Assembly (NCBI RefSeq): GCF_001424485.1 | Contig: NZ_LMQC01000002.1 | Location: 2,387-66,386 of the forward strand | DNA from: Modestobacter sp. Leaf380 | GTDB taxonomy: Bacteria; Actinomycetota; Actinomycetes; Mycobacteriales; Geodermatophilaceae | Length of the DNA stretch: 64,000 nucleotides | Direction: 5' to 3' | Shown here: piece after piece, positions 43,922 to 52,943 of the stretch | How the letters are laid out: each line of letters starts with the position of its first letter | Numbering within the stretch: the first letter of the stretch is position 1 | Notes under the pieces: model-generated | What the model was told of the DNA's origin: nothing | What the model saw: the letters and a program-made list of their open reading frames with translations, nothing else | The model's database searches: none | Translations under genes and position numbers: made by a program

Positions 43922-44797
43922 CGGGCCGGGTGCCCCGGTGGTCCTGCCGGCAGCCCAGCTCGCGAGCAGCTGGAGGGCGTCGTGGGCCGGGGACCCCGGT
44001 GCTGGGGCGAAGACGGTCATCGTGTGGTCGGCGGCGGCGTCGACCAGGAGGTTCTCGTAGGGCAGGACGAGCTCGCCGACCAGGTGGTGGGCGAAGAGCT
44101 TGACCCCGGCGTTGTGCGCCCGGACGTCGTTGCGTGCCCACCGGGTGCGGAACGGGGCGCTGCGGGTGGACAGCTGACCGATGAGCTCGTGGATGGCCTG
44201 GTCGTCAGGGTGCCTGCCGGCCTCGATGCGCAGCAGACCGACGGTGTCGTCGGCGAGCTGCTCCCACTGCGGGAAGAGCCGGCGGGCACGGTGCTCGTCC
44301 AGGAAGAGGAACCGGGCGCTGTTGGGCCCCCCCTCCAGGTCGAACAGAGGCGCGTAGAGCACCCGGCCCAGGGCGTTGGTGGACAGCAGGTCCAACCGGG
44401 CGTTCTGCACCACGGCCGGCAGGGTCGGCATGGCGTCGAGCACCACCTGCACCCCGGTGCTCACGACCTCGGTGACCGGTCGTCGGCGCCGTTTGCGCGC
44501 CTCGGGGGTGAGCTCGGCGAGGAGTCGGCCCAGGTGGGCGCGCTCGTCCTCGCCCAGTCGCAGCGCCCCGGCGACGGCGTCGACCACGCTCGGCGAAGGG
44601 CCGGTCGCCAACCCGCGCTCCAGCCGCACGTAGTACTCGGCGCTGATGCCGGCCAGCAGTGCCACCTCCTCACGCCGCAGTCCCGTCACCCGTCGCCGGG
44701 TCCCGACGACCAGACCGCAGCTCTCGGGGTCCACCCGGGCCCGGCGGGTGCCCAGGAACGTCCGTAGAGCCGTCCGAGCGGCGTCCTTGTCGACCAT
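43916..44797 (-). CDS. MmyB-like XRE family regulator (second)
   Basis: 293 residues, a paralogue of the gene at 41443 along its whole length: 'LRREEVALLAGISAEYYVRLERG' is nearly identical in the HTH, and the C-terminal domain repeats 'DTVGLLRIEAGRHPDDQAIHELIGQLSTRSAPFRTRWA'. It is divergent from the aldo/keto reductase gene with box B between them, so that enzyme is the likely target. The near-identical recognition helices imply that the two paralogues could bind each other's sites. Confidence 0.9.
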   Translation of the reverse strand: MVDKDAARTALRTFLGTRRARVDPESCGLVVGTRRRVTGLRREEVALLAGISAEYYVRLERGLATGPSPSVVDAVAGALRLGEDERAHLGRLLAELTPEARKRRRRPVTEVVSTGVQVVLDAMPTLPAVVQNARLDLLSTNALGRVLYAPLFDLEGGPNSARFLFLDEHRARRLFPQWEQLADDTVGLLRIEAGRHPDDQAIHELIGQLSTRSAPFRTRWARNDVRAHNAGVKLFAHHLVGELVLPYENLLVDAAADHTMTVFAPAPGSPAHDALQLLASWAAGRTTGAPGPG

Positions 44798-44814
44798 CAG
44801 GCCAGGCTAGGGCG

Positions 44815-44869
44815 GTGGCAGTCCCGGAGAGAGTCCCTCCGAGTACCCCCTCTCGGCAGGGACTGCCAC
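44815..44869. promoter_or_regulatory. GTACCCC box, copy B, with nested inverted repeats
   Basis: Outer perfect 11-bp arms GTGGCAGTCCC (44815-44825) and GGGACTGCCAC (44859-44869) enclose a second inverted repeat, CCGAG-TACCCCCT-CTCGG. It sits between the divergent regulator and aldo/keto reductase genes. Confidence 0.6.
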
Positions 44870-44927
44870 GCACGCGCGCCCGGGGTCACGGTGGGGGACC
44901 ACACGACCGACTCTCGCAGGAGCAGAC

Positions 44928-45908
<981 letters not shown>

Positions 45909-45910
45909 GC

Positions 45911-45954
45911 CCGGCGAGTGGGGCCCGGGACCCATGGGTCCCGGGCACTGCCGG
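45911..45954. terminator. Bidirectional terminator around a 24-bp palindrome
   Basis: GCCCGGGACCCATGGGTCCCGGGC at 45923-45946 is fully self-complementary and is extended by imperfect outer arms (CCGGC.AGTG / CACT.GCCGG). It lies between convergent genes. Confidence 0.8.
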
Positions 45955-47166
45955 TCAGGTCGGGACCAACTCCACGACGGTGAGCTCGGGACGCGCCCCG
46001 ACCCGCATCGGCGGCCCCCAGTACCCGACCCCGGCGGTCACGTACAGCTGGGTGTCGCCGTGGCGGGAGAGCCCTCGGACGGCGGGCTGCTCCAGCCCGA
46101 CCACGTGGGTCAGGGGCCACAGCTGCCCGCCGTGGGTGTGGCCGGACAGCTGCAGGTCCACGCCGGCCGTGCGGGCCTGCTCGACCTGCACCGGCTGGTG
46201 GGCCAGCAGCACGACCGGGGTGTCCACCGCACGGCCGGCCAGGGCGGCCGTCAGGTCGGCGCCGTGCCCCCGGACGCCGGCATCCCGGGCGGTGACGTCG
46301 TCGACGCCGGCCAGGTCGAAGGCCGCCCCGCCGCGCGAGAGAGTCACTCGCTCGTTGCGCAACACGTCGACCCCGAGGGTGGGCAGGTGTGCCATCCACT
46401 CGGCGGTGTCCACGTAGTACTCGTGGTTGCCGGTGACGAAGAAGGTGCCGTCCCGGCTCGCGATGTCCCCCAGGGGTGCGACGTCTCGCCGGAGGTCGGC
46501 GACCGAGCCGTCGACCAGGTCCCCGACGACGGCCACGAGGTCGGGCTCGGTGGCGTTGACCATCCGCACGAGACGGGCGAAGCGGTCTCGTCCGTACAGC
46601 GAGGACAGGTGGGCGTCGGAGAAGGTGGTGATCCGGTACCCGGCCAGCTCCGGGGCCAGCTCGTCGATCGCGACCCGCACTCGTCGAACCACCGGCGGGG
46701 CGGCCGCGGCCCAGGTGCCGTACCCCACCGTGCCCACGGTGGCCGCCCCCGCGGTGACGGCCAGGGACCGGGACAGGAACAGCCGGCGGGAGGCGTCCGC
46801 GACCTGCCGGGGCGCGGCGGGCTCCGCCGCAGGAGCCACGGGGGTGGCGGGGGGGACGTGCCTGCGGTCCCGGCGGAGCAGCCACCACCGCAGGGGTTCG
46901 AGCGCCAGCAGCGCCAGCACCAGGTAGACCAGCGCACCCAGCCACCCGAACCCCACCAGGTCCAGCGGCGCCTGGACCTCGCGGGGGAGCACCTGGCGCC
47001 CGGCGTCGGCGGCGATGGAGCTCGCCGTGAGCGCCACGACGGCGCAGGTGGCGACACGACGGGTCCCCCCGGGTCGGGTCGTGTCACGGACCAGCCGAGA
47101 CCAGACCAGGGCGAGCGCGCCGAGGAGGACGAGGGCGAGCACGGCGTAGAACACCAGGGCGGACAC
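45955..47166 (-). CDS. Membrane-anchored metallophosphoesterase (YkuE-like)
   Basis: 403 residues. The first 110 or so hold three or four membrane helices; another hydrophobic stretch ('LFLSRSLAVTAGAATVGTVGYGTW') near 130-155 precedes the catalytic domain, preceded by basic residues (RR). Metal-binding motifs are complete: 'TFSDAHLS', 'VVGDLVDG', 'FVTGNHEYY' and 'SGHTHGGQLWP'. It hydrolyses a phosphoester, probably outside the membrane; related proteins act on UDP-sugars or lipids, substrate unknown here. GTG start at 47166. Confidence 0.9.
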   Translation of the reverse strand: MSALVFYAVLALVLLGALALVWSRLVRDTTRPGGTRRVATCAVVALTASSIAADAGRQVLPREVQAPLDLVGFGWLGALVYLVLALLALEPLRWWLLRRDRRHVPPATPVAPAAEPAAPRQVADASRRLFLSRSLAVTAGAATVGTVGYGTWAAAAPPVVRRVRVAIDELAPELAGYRITTFSDAHLSSLYGRDRFARLVRMVNATEPDLVAVVGDLVDGSVADLRRDVAPLGDIASRDGTFFVTGNHEYYVDTAEWMAHLPTLGVDVLRNERVTLSRGGAAFDLAGVDDVTARDAGVRGHGADLTAALAGRAVDTPVVLLAHQPVQVEQARTAGVDLQLSGHTHGGQLWPLTHVVGLEQPAVRGLSRHGDTQLYVTAGVGYWGPPMRVGARPELTVVELVPT

Positions 47167-47205
47167 GGGGCGACGGTCCTCGGCACCTGACCCCGCGAGA
47201 CAGGT

Positions 47206-47230
47206 CCTGTCAGTACCCCCTCCTGGCAGG
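47206..47230. promoter_or_regulatory. GTACCCC box, copy C
   Basis: CCTGTCAG-TACCCCCT-CCTGGCAGG, an inverted repeat with one mismatch, sharing its GTACCCCCTC centre with copies A and B. It lies between the phosphoesterase gene and the second SDR gene. No MmyB-like gene is directly adjacent here. Confidence 0.55.
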
Positions 47231-47314
47231 CTCTTCCTCGGCGGCCTCGACCGTCCTCCACTGGTGACAGAGCCCGGGCACACCGCCGGGGCATCGTCAG
47301 AGGGGTCACCGCAC

Positions 47315-48082
47315 ATGTCATCGCGCCTGGACAACACCGTCGCCGTCGTCACCGGAGCCAGCAGCGGCATCGGTGAGGCCACCGCCCGCGAGCTGGCGGG
47401 CCTCGGCGCGACCGTCGTCGTCGTCGCCCGCCGCGCCGACCGACTGGACACCCTCGTCGCCACCATCGAGGCCGCCGGCGGCACCGCGCTGGCCATCGCC
47501 GCGGACATCGCCGACCGCGGGCAGGCCGAGGCCGCGGTGCAGACCGTCATCGACCGGTTCGGCCGGCTCGACGTCCTGGTCAACAACGCCGGTCTGATGC
47601 TGCTGGGGACCGTCCTGGACCAGGACGTCGAGGAGTGGGAGCGGATGATCGCGGTCAACCAGAAGGGCCTGCTGTACCTCACCAAGGCGGCCCTGCCGCA
47701 CCTGCTCGCCGCCGCCGCGGACGACCTGCGTCAGGTCGCCGACATCGTCAACGTCTCCTCCATCGCCGGTCGTCAGGCCTGGCCCGAGTTCGGCGTCTAC
47801 AGCATGACGAAGTCCGGCGTGCAGGCCTTCACCGAGGCGCTGCGCCAGGAGGTCACCCAGCGGTACGTCCGGGTCGGGGTCCTCGAGCCCGGTGCCGTCG
47901 CCACCGAGCTCGTGGCCCAGAACAGCCAAGCCGTGCAGGACGCGCTGGCTGCCTCCGACGCCGAGCGGATCCGCGAGCGCCTGCAGCCCGAGGACATCGC
48001 CGAGAGCATCGCCCACATGGTGACCCGCCCCCGACGCTCGTCGATCGCCGAGCTGTGGGCCATGCCCACCTCACAGGCCTGA
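47315..48082 (+). CDS. SDR family NAD(P)-dependent oxidoreductase (second)
   Basis: 255 residues. Cofactor motif TGASSGIG near 13-20, 'VLVNNAG', and the catalytic 'VSSIAGRQAWPEFGVYSMTKSG' with Y-x3-K. Classical short-chain dehydrogenase close to the YdfG/CsgA-like group; substrate unknown. GAGGGG is 9 bases upstream of the ATG at 47315. Box C precedes it, so it may belong to the same regulatory network as the first SDR and the aldo/keto reductase. Confidence 0.92.
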   Translation: MSSRLDNTVAVVTGASSGIGEATARELAGLGATVVVVARRADRLDTLVATIEAAGGTALAIAADIADRGQAEAAVQTVIDRFGRLDVLVNNAGLMLLGTVLDQDVEEWERMIAVNQKGLLYLTKAALPHLLAAAADDLRQVADIVNVSSIAGRQAWPEFGVYSMTKSGVQAFTEALRQEVTQRYVRVGVLEPGAVATELVAQNSQAVQDALAASDAERIRERLQPEDIAESIAHMVTRPRRSSIAELWAMPTSQA

Positions 48083-48111
48083 CCCGGCGGTGGCCGACCC
48101 CGGTGCCGGCG

Positions 48112-49224
48112 TCAGGCCAGCAGGTCGCCGGCCCGGGCGACCGGGAGCCCGTGCGCCTGCCCCACCGGCTCGCTGACCAGCTGCCCGCCCAGGCTGGTGA
48201 GGCCCGCCGCCAGCACCGGTGAGACCTGCGCCGCGCCCCGGACGCCGTGGTCGGCGACGGTGAGCAGGTACTGCAGGGTGGCCGAGGTCAGCGCCAGGGT
48301 GGAGGTGCGGGCGACGGCGCCGGGGATGTTGGCCACGCAGTAGTGCACGACGCCCTCCTCGACGTAGGTCGGGTCGGAGTGCGTGGTGGGCCGGCTGGTC
48401 TCGAAGCAGCCGCCCTGGTCGATGGCGATGTCGACGGCGACGCTGCCCGGCCGCATCGAGGCGATCATCTCCCGGCTGACCAGCTTCGGGGCCTTCGTGC
48501 CCGGGACCAGCACGGCCCCGATGAGGACGTCGGAGTCGGCGACGTAGGCGGCCAGCCGCGCCCGGTTGGGCTGCACCAGGTCCAGCCGGCCCTCGAAGAC
48601 GTCGGAGAGGTAGGCCAGCCGGGACGGGTTGGTGTCGAAGACGCGCACGATGGCCCGCATGCCGACGGCGATCTTGGCCGCCTCGGTGCCCGAGACCCCG
48701 CCGCCGATGATCGTCATCTTGGCGGCTGGGGTGCCGGGGACGCCGCCCAGCAGCAGGCCGGCGCCGCCGGCGGGGCTCTCCAGGTGGTGCGCCGCGGCCT
48801 GCACGGCCATCCGGCCGGCGACCTCGCTCATCGGGGTCAGCAGCGGCAGCCGGCCGTCGGGGGTCTGCACGGTCTCGTAGGCGATCGAGTCGATGCGCCG
48901 CTCCAGCAGGAAGTCGGTGAGCGACCGGTCGGCGGCGGCGTGCAGGTAGGTGAAGAGCTGCTGGCCCTCCCGGAAGCGGTGGTACTCGGCGGGGACCGGC
49001 TCCTTCACCTTCACGATCAGGTCGGCGGCGAACACCTCGTCGGCGGTGGCCACGACCCGGGCGCCGGCGGCGGTGAACTCCTCGTCGCTGAACCGGGACC
49101 CCACGCCGGCCCCGGACTGCACCAGCACCTCGTGGCCGTGGTGCACGAGCTCGGCAGCGCCGTCGGGCTGCAGGGAGACCCGCTTCTCGTTGTCCTTGAT
49201 CTCGCTGGGGATGCCGATCCGCAC
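48112..49224 (-). CDS. ald: Alanine dehydrogenase
   Basis: 370 residues, the standard length. It interconverts L-alanine with pyruvate and ammonia using NAD. Landmarks: 'RIGIPSEIKDNEKRVSLQP' at the N-terminus, substrate Lys in 'VKVKEPVP', catalytic His in 'FTYLHAAAD', NAD motif 'IIGGGVSGTEAA', and Asp in 'VDIAIDQGGCFETSRPTTHSDP'. GGAGG lies 7 bases before the GTG at 49224. Divergent from an Lrp-type regulator, as in mycobacteria, where AldR controls ald. Confidence 0.96.
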   Translation of the reverse strand: MRIGIPSEIKDNEKRVSLQPDGAAELVHHGHEVLVQSGAGVGSRFSDEEFTAAGARVVATADEVFAADLIVKVKEPVPAEYHRFREGQQLFTYLHAAADRSLTDFLLERRIDSIAYETVQTPDGRLPLLTPMSEVAGRMAVQAAAHHLESPAGGAGLLLGGVPGTPAAKMTIIGGGVSGTEAAKIAVGMRAIVRVFDTNPSRLAYLSDVFEGRLDLVQPNRARLAAYVADSDVLIGAVLVPGTKAPKLVSREMIASMRPGSVAVDIAIDQGGCFETSRPTTHSDPTYVEEGVVHYCVANIPGAVARTSTLALTSATLQYLLTVADHGVRGAAQVSPVLAAGLTSLGGQLVSEPVGQAHGLPVARAGDLLA

Positions 49225-49327
49225 GGTGGGCCTCCGGTGGTGGTGGGTGATGCGTGGCACCATCCACCCAGCTGCTGCGGTCGGGGACCAGGGGGGACGA
49301 ACAAGTGCGCAGGTTCAAGGCCTCCGA

Positions 49328-49342
49328 CCGCAGGATCTGCGG
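49328..49342. promoter_or_regulatory. Palindrome in the ald/Lrp intergenic region
   Basis: CCGCAG-GAT-CTGCGG, 6-bp perfect arms, 19 bases before the Lrp-type start and 104 bases before the ald start. A plausible regulator site; unproven. Confidence 0.45.
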
Positions 49343-49360
49343 CGAACGCGGGGTGGCGGG

Positions 49361-49831
49361 GTGACCGACCGGCCGGACCCACGCCCGCCCCGGCTCCTCG
49401 ACGACGTCGACCGCCGGCTGCTGGAGCTGCTCCGCGCCGACGGCCGCCGGCCCAACAACCAGCTCGCCGCCGCGGTCGGGGTGTCGCCGTCCACCTGCCT
49501 GGCGCGGGTGCGGGCGCTCGTCGCCGACGGCGTGGTCACCCGGTTCACCGTCGACGTGGACCCCGACGCGCTGGGCCAGTCGCTGCAGGCGCTGGTGTCG
49601 GTGCGGATCCGGACCGGGGCCCGGCACCAGCTGACCGCCTTCGCCGACGGGTTGCGCGGCCTGCCCGAGGTGACCCAGTTCTTCTACCTGGCCGGGGCGG
49701 AGGACTTCGTCGTCCACGTGCGGGCGCGCAGCACCCACGAGCTGCGCGACTTCGTCACCGACCGGATCTCCACCCAGCCGATGGTCGCCGCTACCAACAC
49801 CAGTCTGATCTTCGAACACGAGCACCGATGA
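49361..49831 (+). CDS. Lrp/AsnC family regulator (AldR-like)
   Basis: 156 residues. HTH at about 12-60 ('LLDDVDRRLLELLRADGRRPNNQLAAAVGVSPSTCLARVRALVADGVV'), then the RAM ligand domain ('QALVSVRIRTGARHQLTAF', 'EVTQFFYLAGAEDFVVHVRA'). Lrp-type proteins sense amino acids. Divergence from ald makes alanine the likely effector and ald activation or repression the likely role. GTG start at 49361. Confidence 0.92.
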   Translation: MTDRPDPRPPRLLDDVDRRLLELLRADGRRPNNQLAAAVGVSPSTCLARVRALVADGVVTRFTVDVDPDALGQSLQALVSVRIRTGARHQLTAFADGLRGLPEVTQFFYLAGAEDFVVHVRARSTHELRDFVTDRISTQPMVAATNTSLIFEHEHR

Positions 49832-49847
49832 CCCCGGAGGTCCCCTG

Positions 49848-50459
49848 ATGGCGCGCCTGCTCTACTCCGCGATCTGCTCGCTGGACGGCTTCACCGCCGA
49901 CGCCGCGGGCGACTTCGGCTTCGCCTTCCCCGACCCGGAGGTGATGGCCTTCGTCAACGAGCAGACGGCGGCCGTGGGGACCTTCCTGCACGGGCGACGG
50001 ATGTACGAGCTGATGCGCGGCTGGGAGACCGACCCGTCCTGGGCCGAGGGCACCTCCGGCGAGGCCGACTTCGCCGCGCACTGGCAGCGGGTGGACAAGG
50101 TGGTGTTCTCCGCGACGCTGGACCCCGCCGAGGTCGTCACCCGCCGGACCCGGCTGGAACGTGTTTTCGACCCGGTCGCCGTCCGCGCGCTGGTGGCGGG
50201 GGCGGACCAGGACGTCACCGTCGACGGCCCGACGCTGGCCGCGTCGGCGTTCCGCGCCGGGATCGTCGACGAGGTCCACCTGCTGCTGGCCCCGGCCGTC
50301 GTCGGCGCGGGCCTGCGGGCGTTGCCCGACGACGTCCCGACGGCCCTGCGGCTGCTGGACACCCGGCGGTTCGAGGGCGGGTTCGTGCACGTGCGGTACG
50401 CGGTGCAGGGCGGGCCTCCCCGGTGGTCGCCCACCGGGGAGGCCGGCCCGACGGGCTAG
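49848..50459 (+). CDS. Dihydrofolate reductase-like (RibD C-terminal) family protein
   Basis: 203 residues of the RibD-C/DHFR-like fold: '[15 protein letters not shown]' opens the NADPH-binding sheet, '[12 protein letters not shown]' is the family G-R-x-T/M-Y helix, 'VFSATLDP' follows, and '[14 protein letters not shown]' corresponds to the glycine-rich cofactor turn. True DHFR and riboflavin roles are unlikely for this stand-alone branch; the substrate is unknown. GGAGG is 7 bases before the ATG. A terminator hairpin is inside its last codons, and its stop shares a CTAG with the convergent chemoreceptor. Confidence 0.88.
   Translation: MARLLYSAICSLDGFTADAAGDFGFAFPDPEVMAFVNEQTAAVGTFLHGRRMYELMRGWETDPSWAEGTSGEADFAAHWQRVDKVVFSATLDPAEVVTRRTRLERVFDPVAVRALVAGADQDVTVDGPTLAASAFRAGIVDEVHLLLAPAVVGAGLRALPDDVPTALRLLDTRRFEGGFVHVRYAVQGGPPRWSPTGEAGPTG
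50413..50444. terminator. Terminator hairpin embedded in a coding sequence
   Basis: A perfect 14-bp stem (50413-50426 with 50431-50444) and a 4-base loop lie wholly within the last 16 codons of the DHFR-like gene. The convergent chemoreceptor gene ends at 50456. Confidence 0.7.
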
Positions 50460-52051
50460 AGCCGGAAGGACGCCACCAGGTCCGTCATCGACCGGGACGA
50501 CGCCGTCAGCTCCTGCGCGGTGGCCGAGGTGCGCTCGGCCGCCGCGCGGGTGCCGGAGACCGAGCCGGAGATGGCCTCGATGGTGTCGGAGATGCGGGCA
50601 GACCCACCGGCGACGTCGGTGACGTTGCGGACCACCTCGTTCGTGGTGGCCGACTGCTCCTCCACCGCTGCGGCCACCATGGACTGCAACTCGTCGATCC
50701 GGGCGATGACGTTCGCGATGTCACCGATGGCGACACCGGCTGCCTGCGCGTCGTTCTGGGTGGCGGCGACCCGGGAGGTGATCTCGTCGGTGGCCCGGGC
50801 GGTCTGCTGTGCGAGCTCCTTGACCTCGCCGGCCACGACCGCGAAGCCCTTGCCGGCGTCGCCGGCCCGAGCCGCCTCGATGGTGGCGTTGAGGGCCAGC
50901 AGGTTGGTCTGCTCGGCGATCGCGGTGATGAGCTTGACGACCTCACCGATCTCCCGGCTGGAGGCGGTGAGGCGCTCCAGGGTGTCGGCGGCCTCCTGGG
51001 CGTTGGTCACCGCACCAGCGGCGACCTGGGACGCCTGGCTGGTCGAGGTGGCGATCTCGCGGATGGCCACCGACATCTCCTCGCTGGCCGAGGCGACGGT
51101 GTCGATGCTGGAGGCGATCTCCCGGCTCGCCCCCGAGACCTGCTGGCTCTGGGCCTCGGTCTGGCCGGCCTGGTGGGCCAAGGACTCGGCGATCGCCGAC
51201 ATCGACGCGGAGGACTGGGTCATCACGTCGGCGTTGGCGGCGATGGCGCGCACCGTCTCGCGGAGGTGGTCGAAGGAGGCGTTCAGCGCGGCGGCGGTCA
51301 TGCCGATCTCGTCGCGGCTGGTGCTCTCGATGCGCAGGTCCAGGCGGCCCTCGGCGAGGGCCTCGGCGACCTCGCGGGTGCGGGCCAGCGGGCGGGTGAT
51401 CATCCGGGTGACCGCCACGAGCACCGCCAGCAGCAGGAGGGAGCCCACCGCGGCCACGCCGGAGATGACCCACGTCGCCGTCGTCGTCGCGTCGTGACCG
51501 TCCTCGGCGGCGACCTGGGCGGCCGCGGCCTCGGCGCTCTGCATGTCGTCCAGGGCGGTGTTGATGTCGGCGTAGGCCTGGAGGGCGGGCGAGGCCCGGT
51601 AGGCGTCCACCCAGCCGGCGTTGTCCCCGAGGATCGCCAGGGGGTCCAGGTCGTCGACCCGGGCCTGACGGTAGGTGGCCAGGTTGGCCTGGAAGTCCTC
51701 CTGCTGGGCCGTGGTGCTCGCCGGGCCGGCGGCGAGGTACAGCTCCCAGGCCCGGTCGACCTCGGCGTCGTGGGTGGCCCGGTTGACGTCGCGGACCTCC
51801 TGGGTCTTCACCTCCGGCTCCTGCGTGATGAGCATGTCGGTGTTGTCCTTGGCGCTGGAGTTGAACGAGGCGCGCACCCGGCCCAGCTCGACGGCCGCCG
51901 CGACGGTGGAGCTGTACATGGTGTCCAGCCGGTCGCTGAGCCGATTCGCCTGGACCAGCGACACCGCGGCCACGACGCTCACCGTGACCACCGCCAGCAC
52001 CCCGATCGTGGCCAGCTTGACCCACATCCTGGCGTTCCTCAGGTACGACAT
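50456..52051 (-). CDS. Methyl-accepting chemotaxis protein (four-helix-bundle sensor)
   Basis: 531 residues. Membrane helix 1 near 13-35, a periplasmic four-helix-bundle-like sensor (about 36-190), helix 2 near 198-220, HAMP with '[20 protein letters not shown]', then the signalling domain with the conserved tip '[33 protein letters not shown]'. GGGAG lies 8 bases before the ATG at 52051. It neighbours the tricarboxylate sensor system, so an organic acid ligand is possible, but that is only context. I do not see as clear a sigma-28 promoter as for the first receptor. Confidence 0.92.
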   Translation of the reverse strand: MSYLRNARMWVKLATIGVLAVVTVSVVAAVSLVQANRLSDRLDTMYSSTVAAAVELGRVRASFNSSAKDNTDMLITQEPEVKTQEVRDVNRATHDAEVDRAWELYLAAGPASTTAQQEDFQANLATYRQARVDDLDPLAILGDNAGWVDAYRASPALQAYADINTALDDMQSAEAAAAQVAAEDGHDATTTATWVISGVAAVGSLLLLAVLVAVTRMITRPLARTREVAEALAEGRLDLRIESTSRDEIGMTAAALNASFDHLRETVRAIAANADVMTQSSASMSAIAESLAHQAGQTEAQSQQVSGASREIASSIDTVASASEEMSVAIREIATSTSQASQVAAGAVTNAQEAADTLERLTASSREIGEVVKLITAIAEQTNLLALNATIEAARAGDAGKGFAVVAGEVKELAQQTARATDEITSRVAATQNDAQAAGVAIGDIANVIARIDELQSMVAAAVEEQSATTNEVVRNVTDVAGGSARISDTIEAISGSVSGTRAAAERTSATAQELTASSRSMTDLVASFRL

Positions 52052-52208
52052 GTCCCCGCTCCCTCCGCCTCCACGGACGTCGCGGAGCACGGCACGGACA
52101 TCGGTCCGAAACCGCTTCAGTCCAGTCGTGACGCGAGAAAGTGGAGTGACCGTCCGGCGCCGGTCGACATGTCGAGCGGGGTGTCGGCGCGCGGTGTGGC
52201 GCGTGGCC

Positions 52209-52943
52209 TCAGCCCGCCGGCGCCTGAGCCGACCGCCACCGGTAGCCGTTCTCCGGGCGCCCGGCGCGCCCGTACCGCGGCCGGACGTCGGCGAAGCCGG
52301 TGCGCTCCAGGTGGTCCAGGTAGCGGCGGGCGCTCACCCGGGAGAGCCCGCACAGCTCGGCGACCTCGACGGCGGACAGGTCGTCCGCGGTGGACCCGCG
52401 CAGGGTCTCCACGACCAGGTCCATGGTGCGGTCCGAGAGCGCCTTGGGCAGGGTCAGGGGGCGCAGGGCGACGGGGCGGGGCGCCAGGCCCAGGAGCCGG
52501 TCCACCTCGTCCTGGCCCAGCGGGCCCTCGGCCTCCTCGCGCAGCCGGCGGAAGCGGTCCCGGTGCTCGGCGTAGTCGCGGAGGCGGTCGGCGAAGACCT
52601 GCAGAGGGAAGGGCTTGACCAGGTAGCTGGACACCCCGCCGGCCATGGCCTCCCGCACGGTCTCGATCTCCCGCGCAGCGGTGATGGTGATGACGTCGAC
52701 CGGCACCCGGCGGGCCCGCAGCTCTCGCAGCACGTCGATGCCCGAGCGGTCGGGCAGGTGGACGTCGAGCAGGACCAGGTCGGGCCGGGTCCGGGTGACC
52801 GCCGGGAGCACCTCGGACCCCCGGTGGACGACGCCGACCACGGCGAAGCCCGGGATCCGCTGCACGTACCCGCGGTGGACCGCGGCGACGGCCTCGTCGT
52901 CGTCGACCACGAGGACCCGGACCGGCCGCTCCGGGCCGGTCAC
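52209..52943 (-). CDS. Response regulator, CitB/DcuR type
   Basis: 244 residues. Receiver domain 1-125 with the acidic triad 'VVDDDE' at 13-17, phosphoacceptor Asp60 in '[10 protein letters not shown]', and the conserved Lys in 'SYLVKPF'. The C-terminal winged HTH ('[31 protein letters not shown]') is of the CitB kind. It overlaps the kinase stop by four bases (GTGA at 52940-52943). It should activate the divergent tct genes when its kinase senses the acid. Confidence 0.92.
   Translation of the reverse strand: MTGPERPVRVLVVDDDEAVAAVHRGYVQRIPGFAVVGVVHRGSEVLPAVTRTRPDLVLLDVHLPDRSGIDVLRELRARRVPVDVITITAAREIETVREAMAGGVSSYLVKPFPLQVFADRLRDYAEHRDRFRRLREEAEGPLGQDEVDRLLGLAPRPVALRPLTLPKALSDRTMDLVVETLRGSTADDLSAVEVAELCGLSRVSARRYLDHLERTGFADVRPRYGRAGRPENGYRWRSAQAPAG

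Noticed and set aside
52090-52140. Second sigma-28 promoter upstream of the chemoreceptor at 50456-52051
   Set aside because: A TGAA and an ACCGATG are present but their spacing does not fit TAAA-N15-GCCGATAA; too weak to call.
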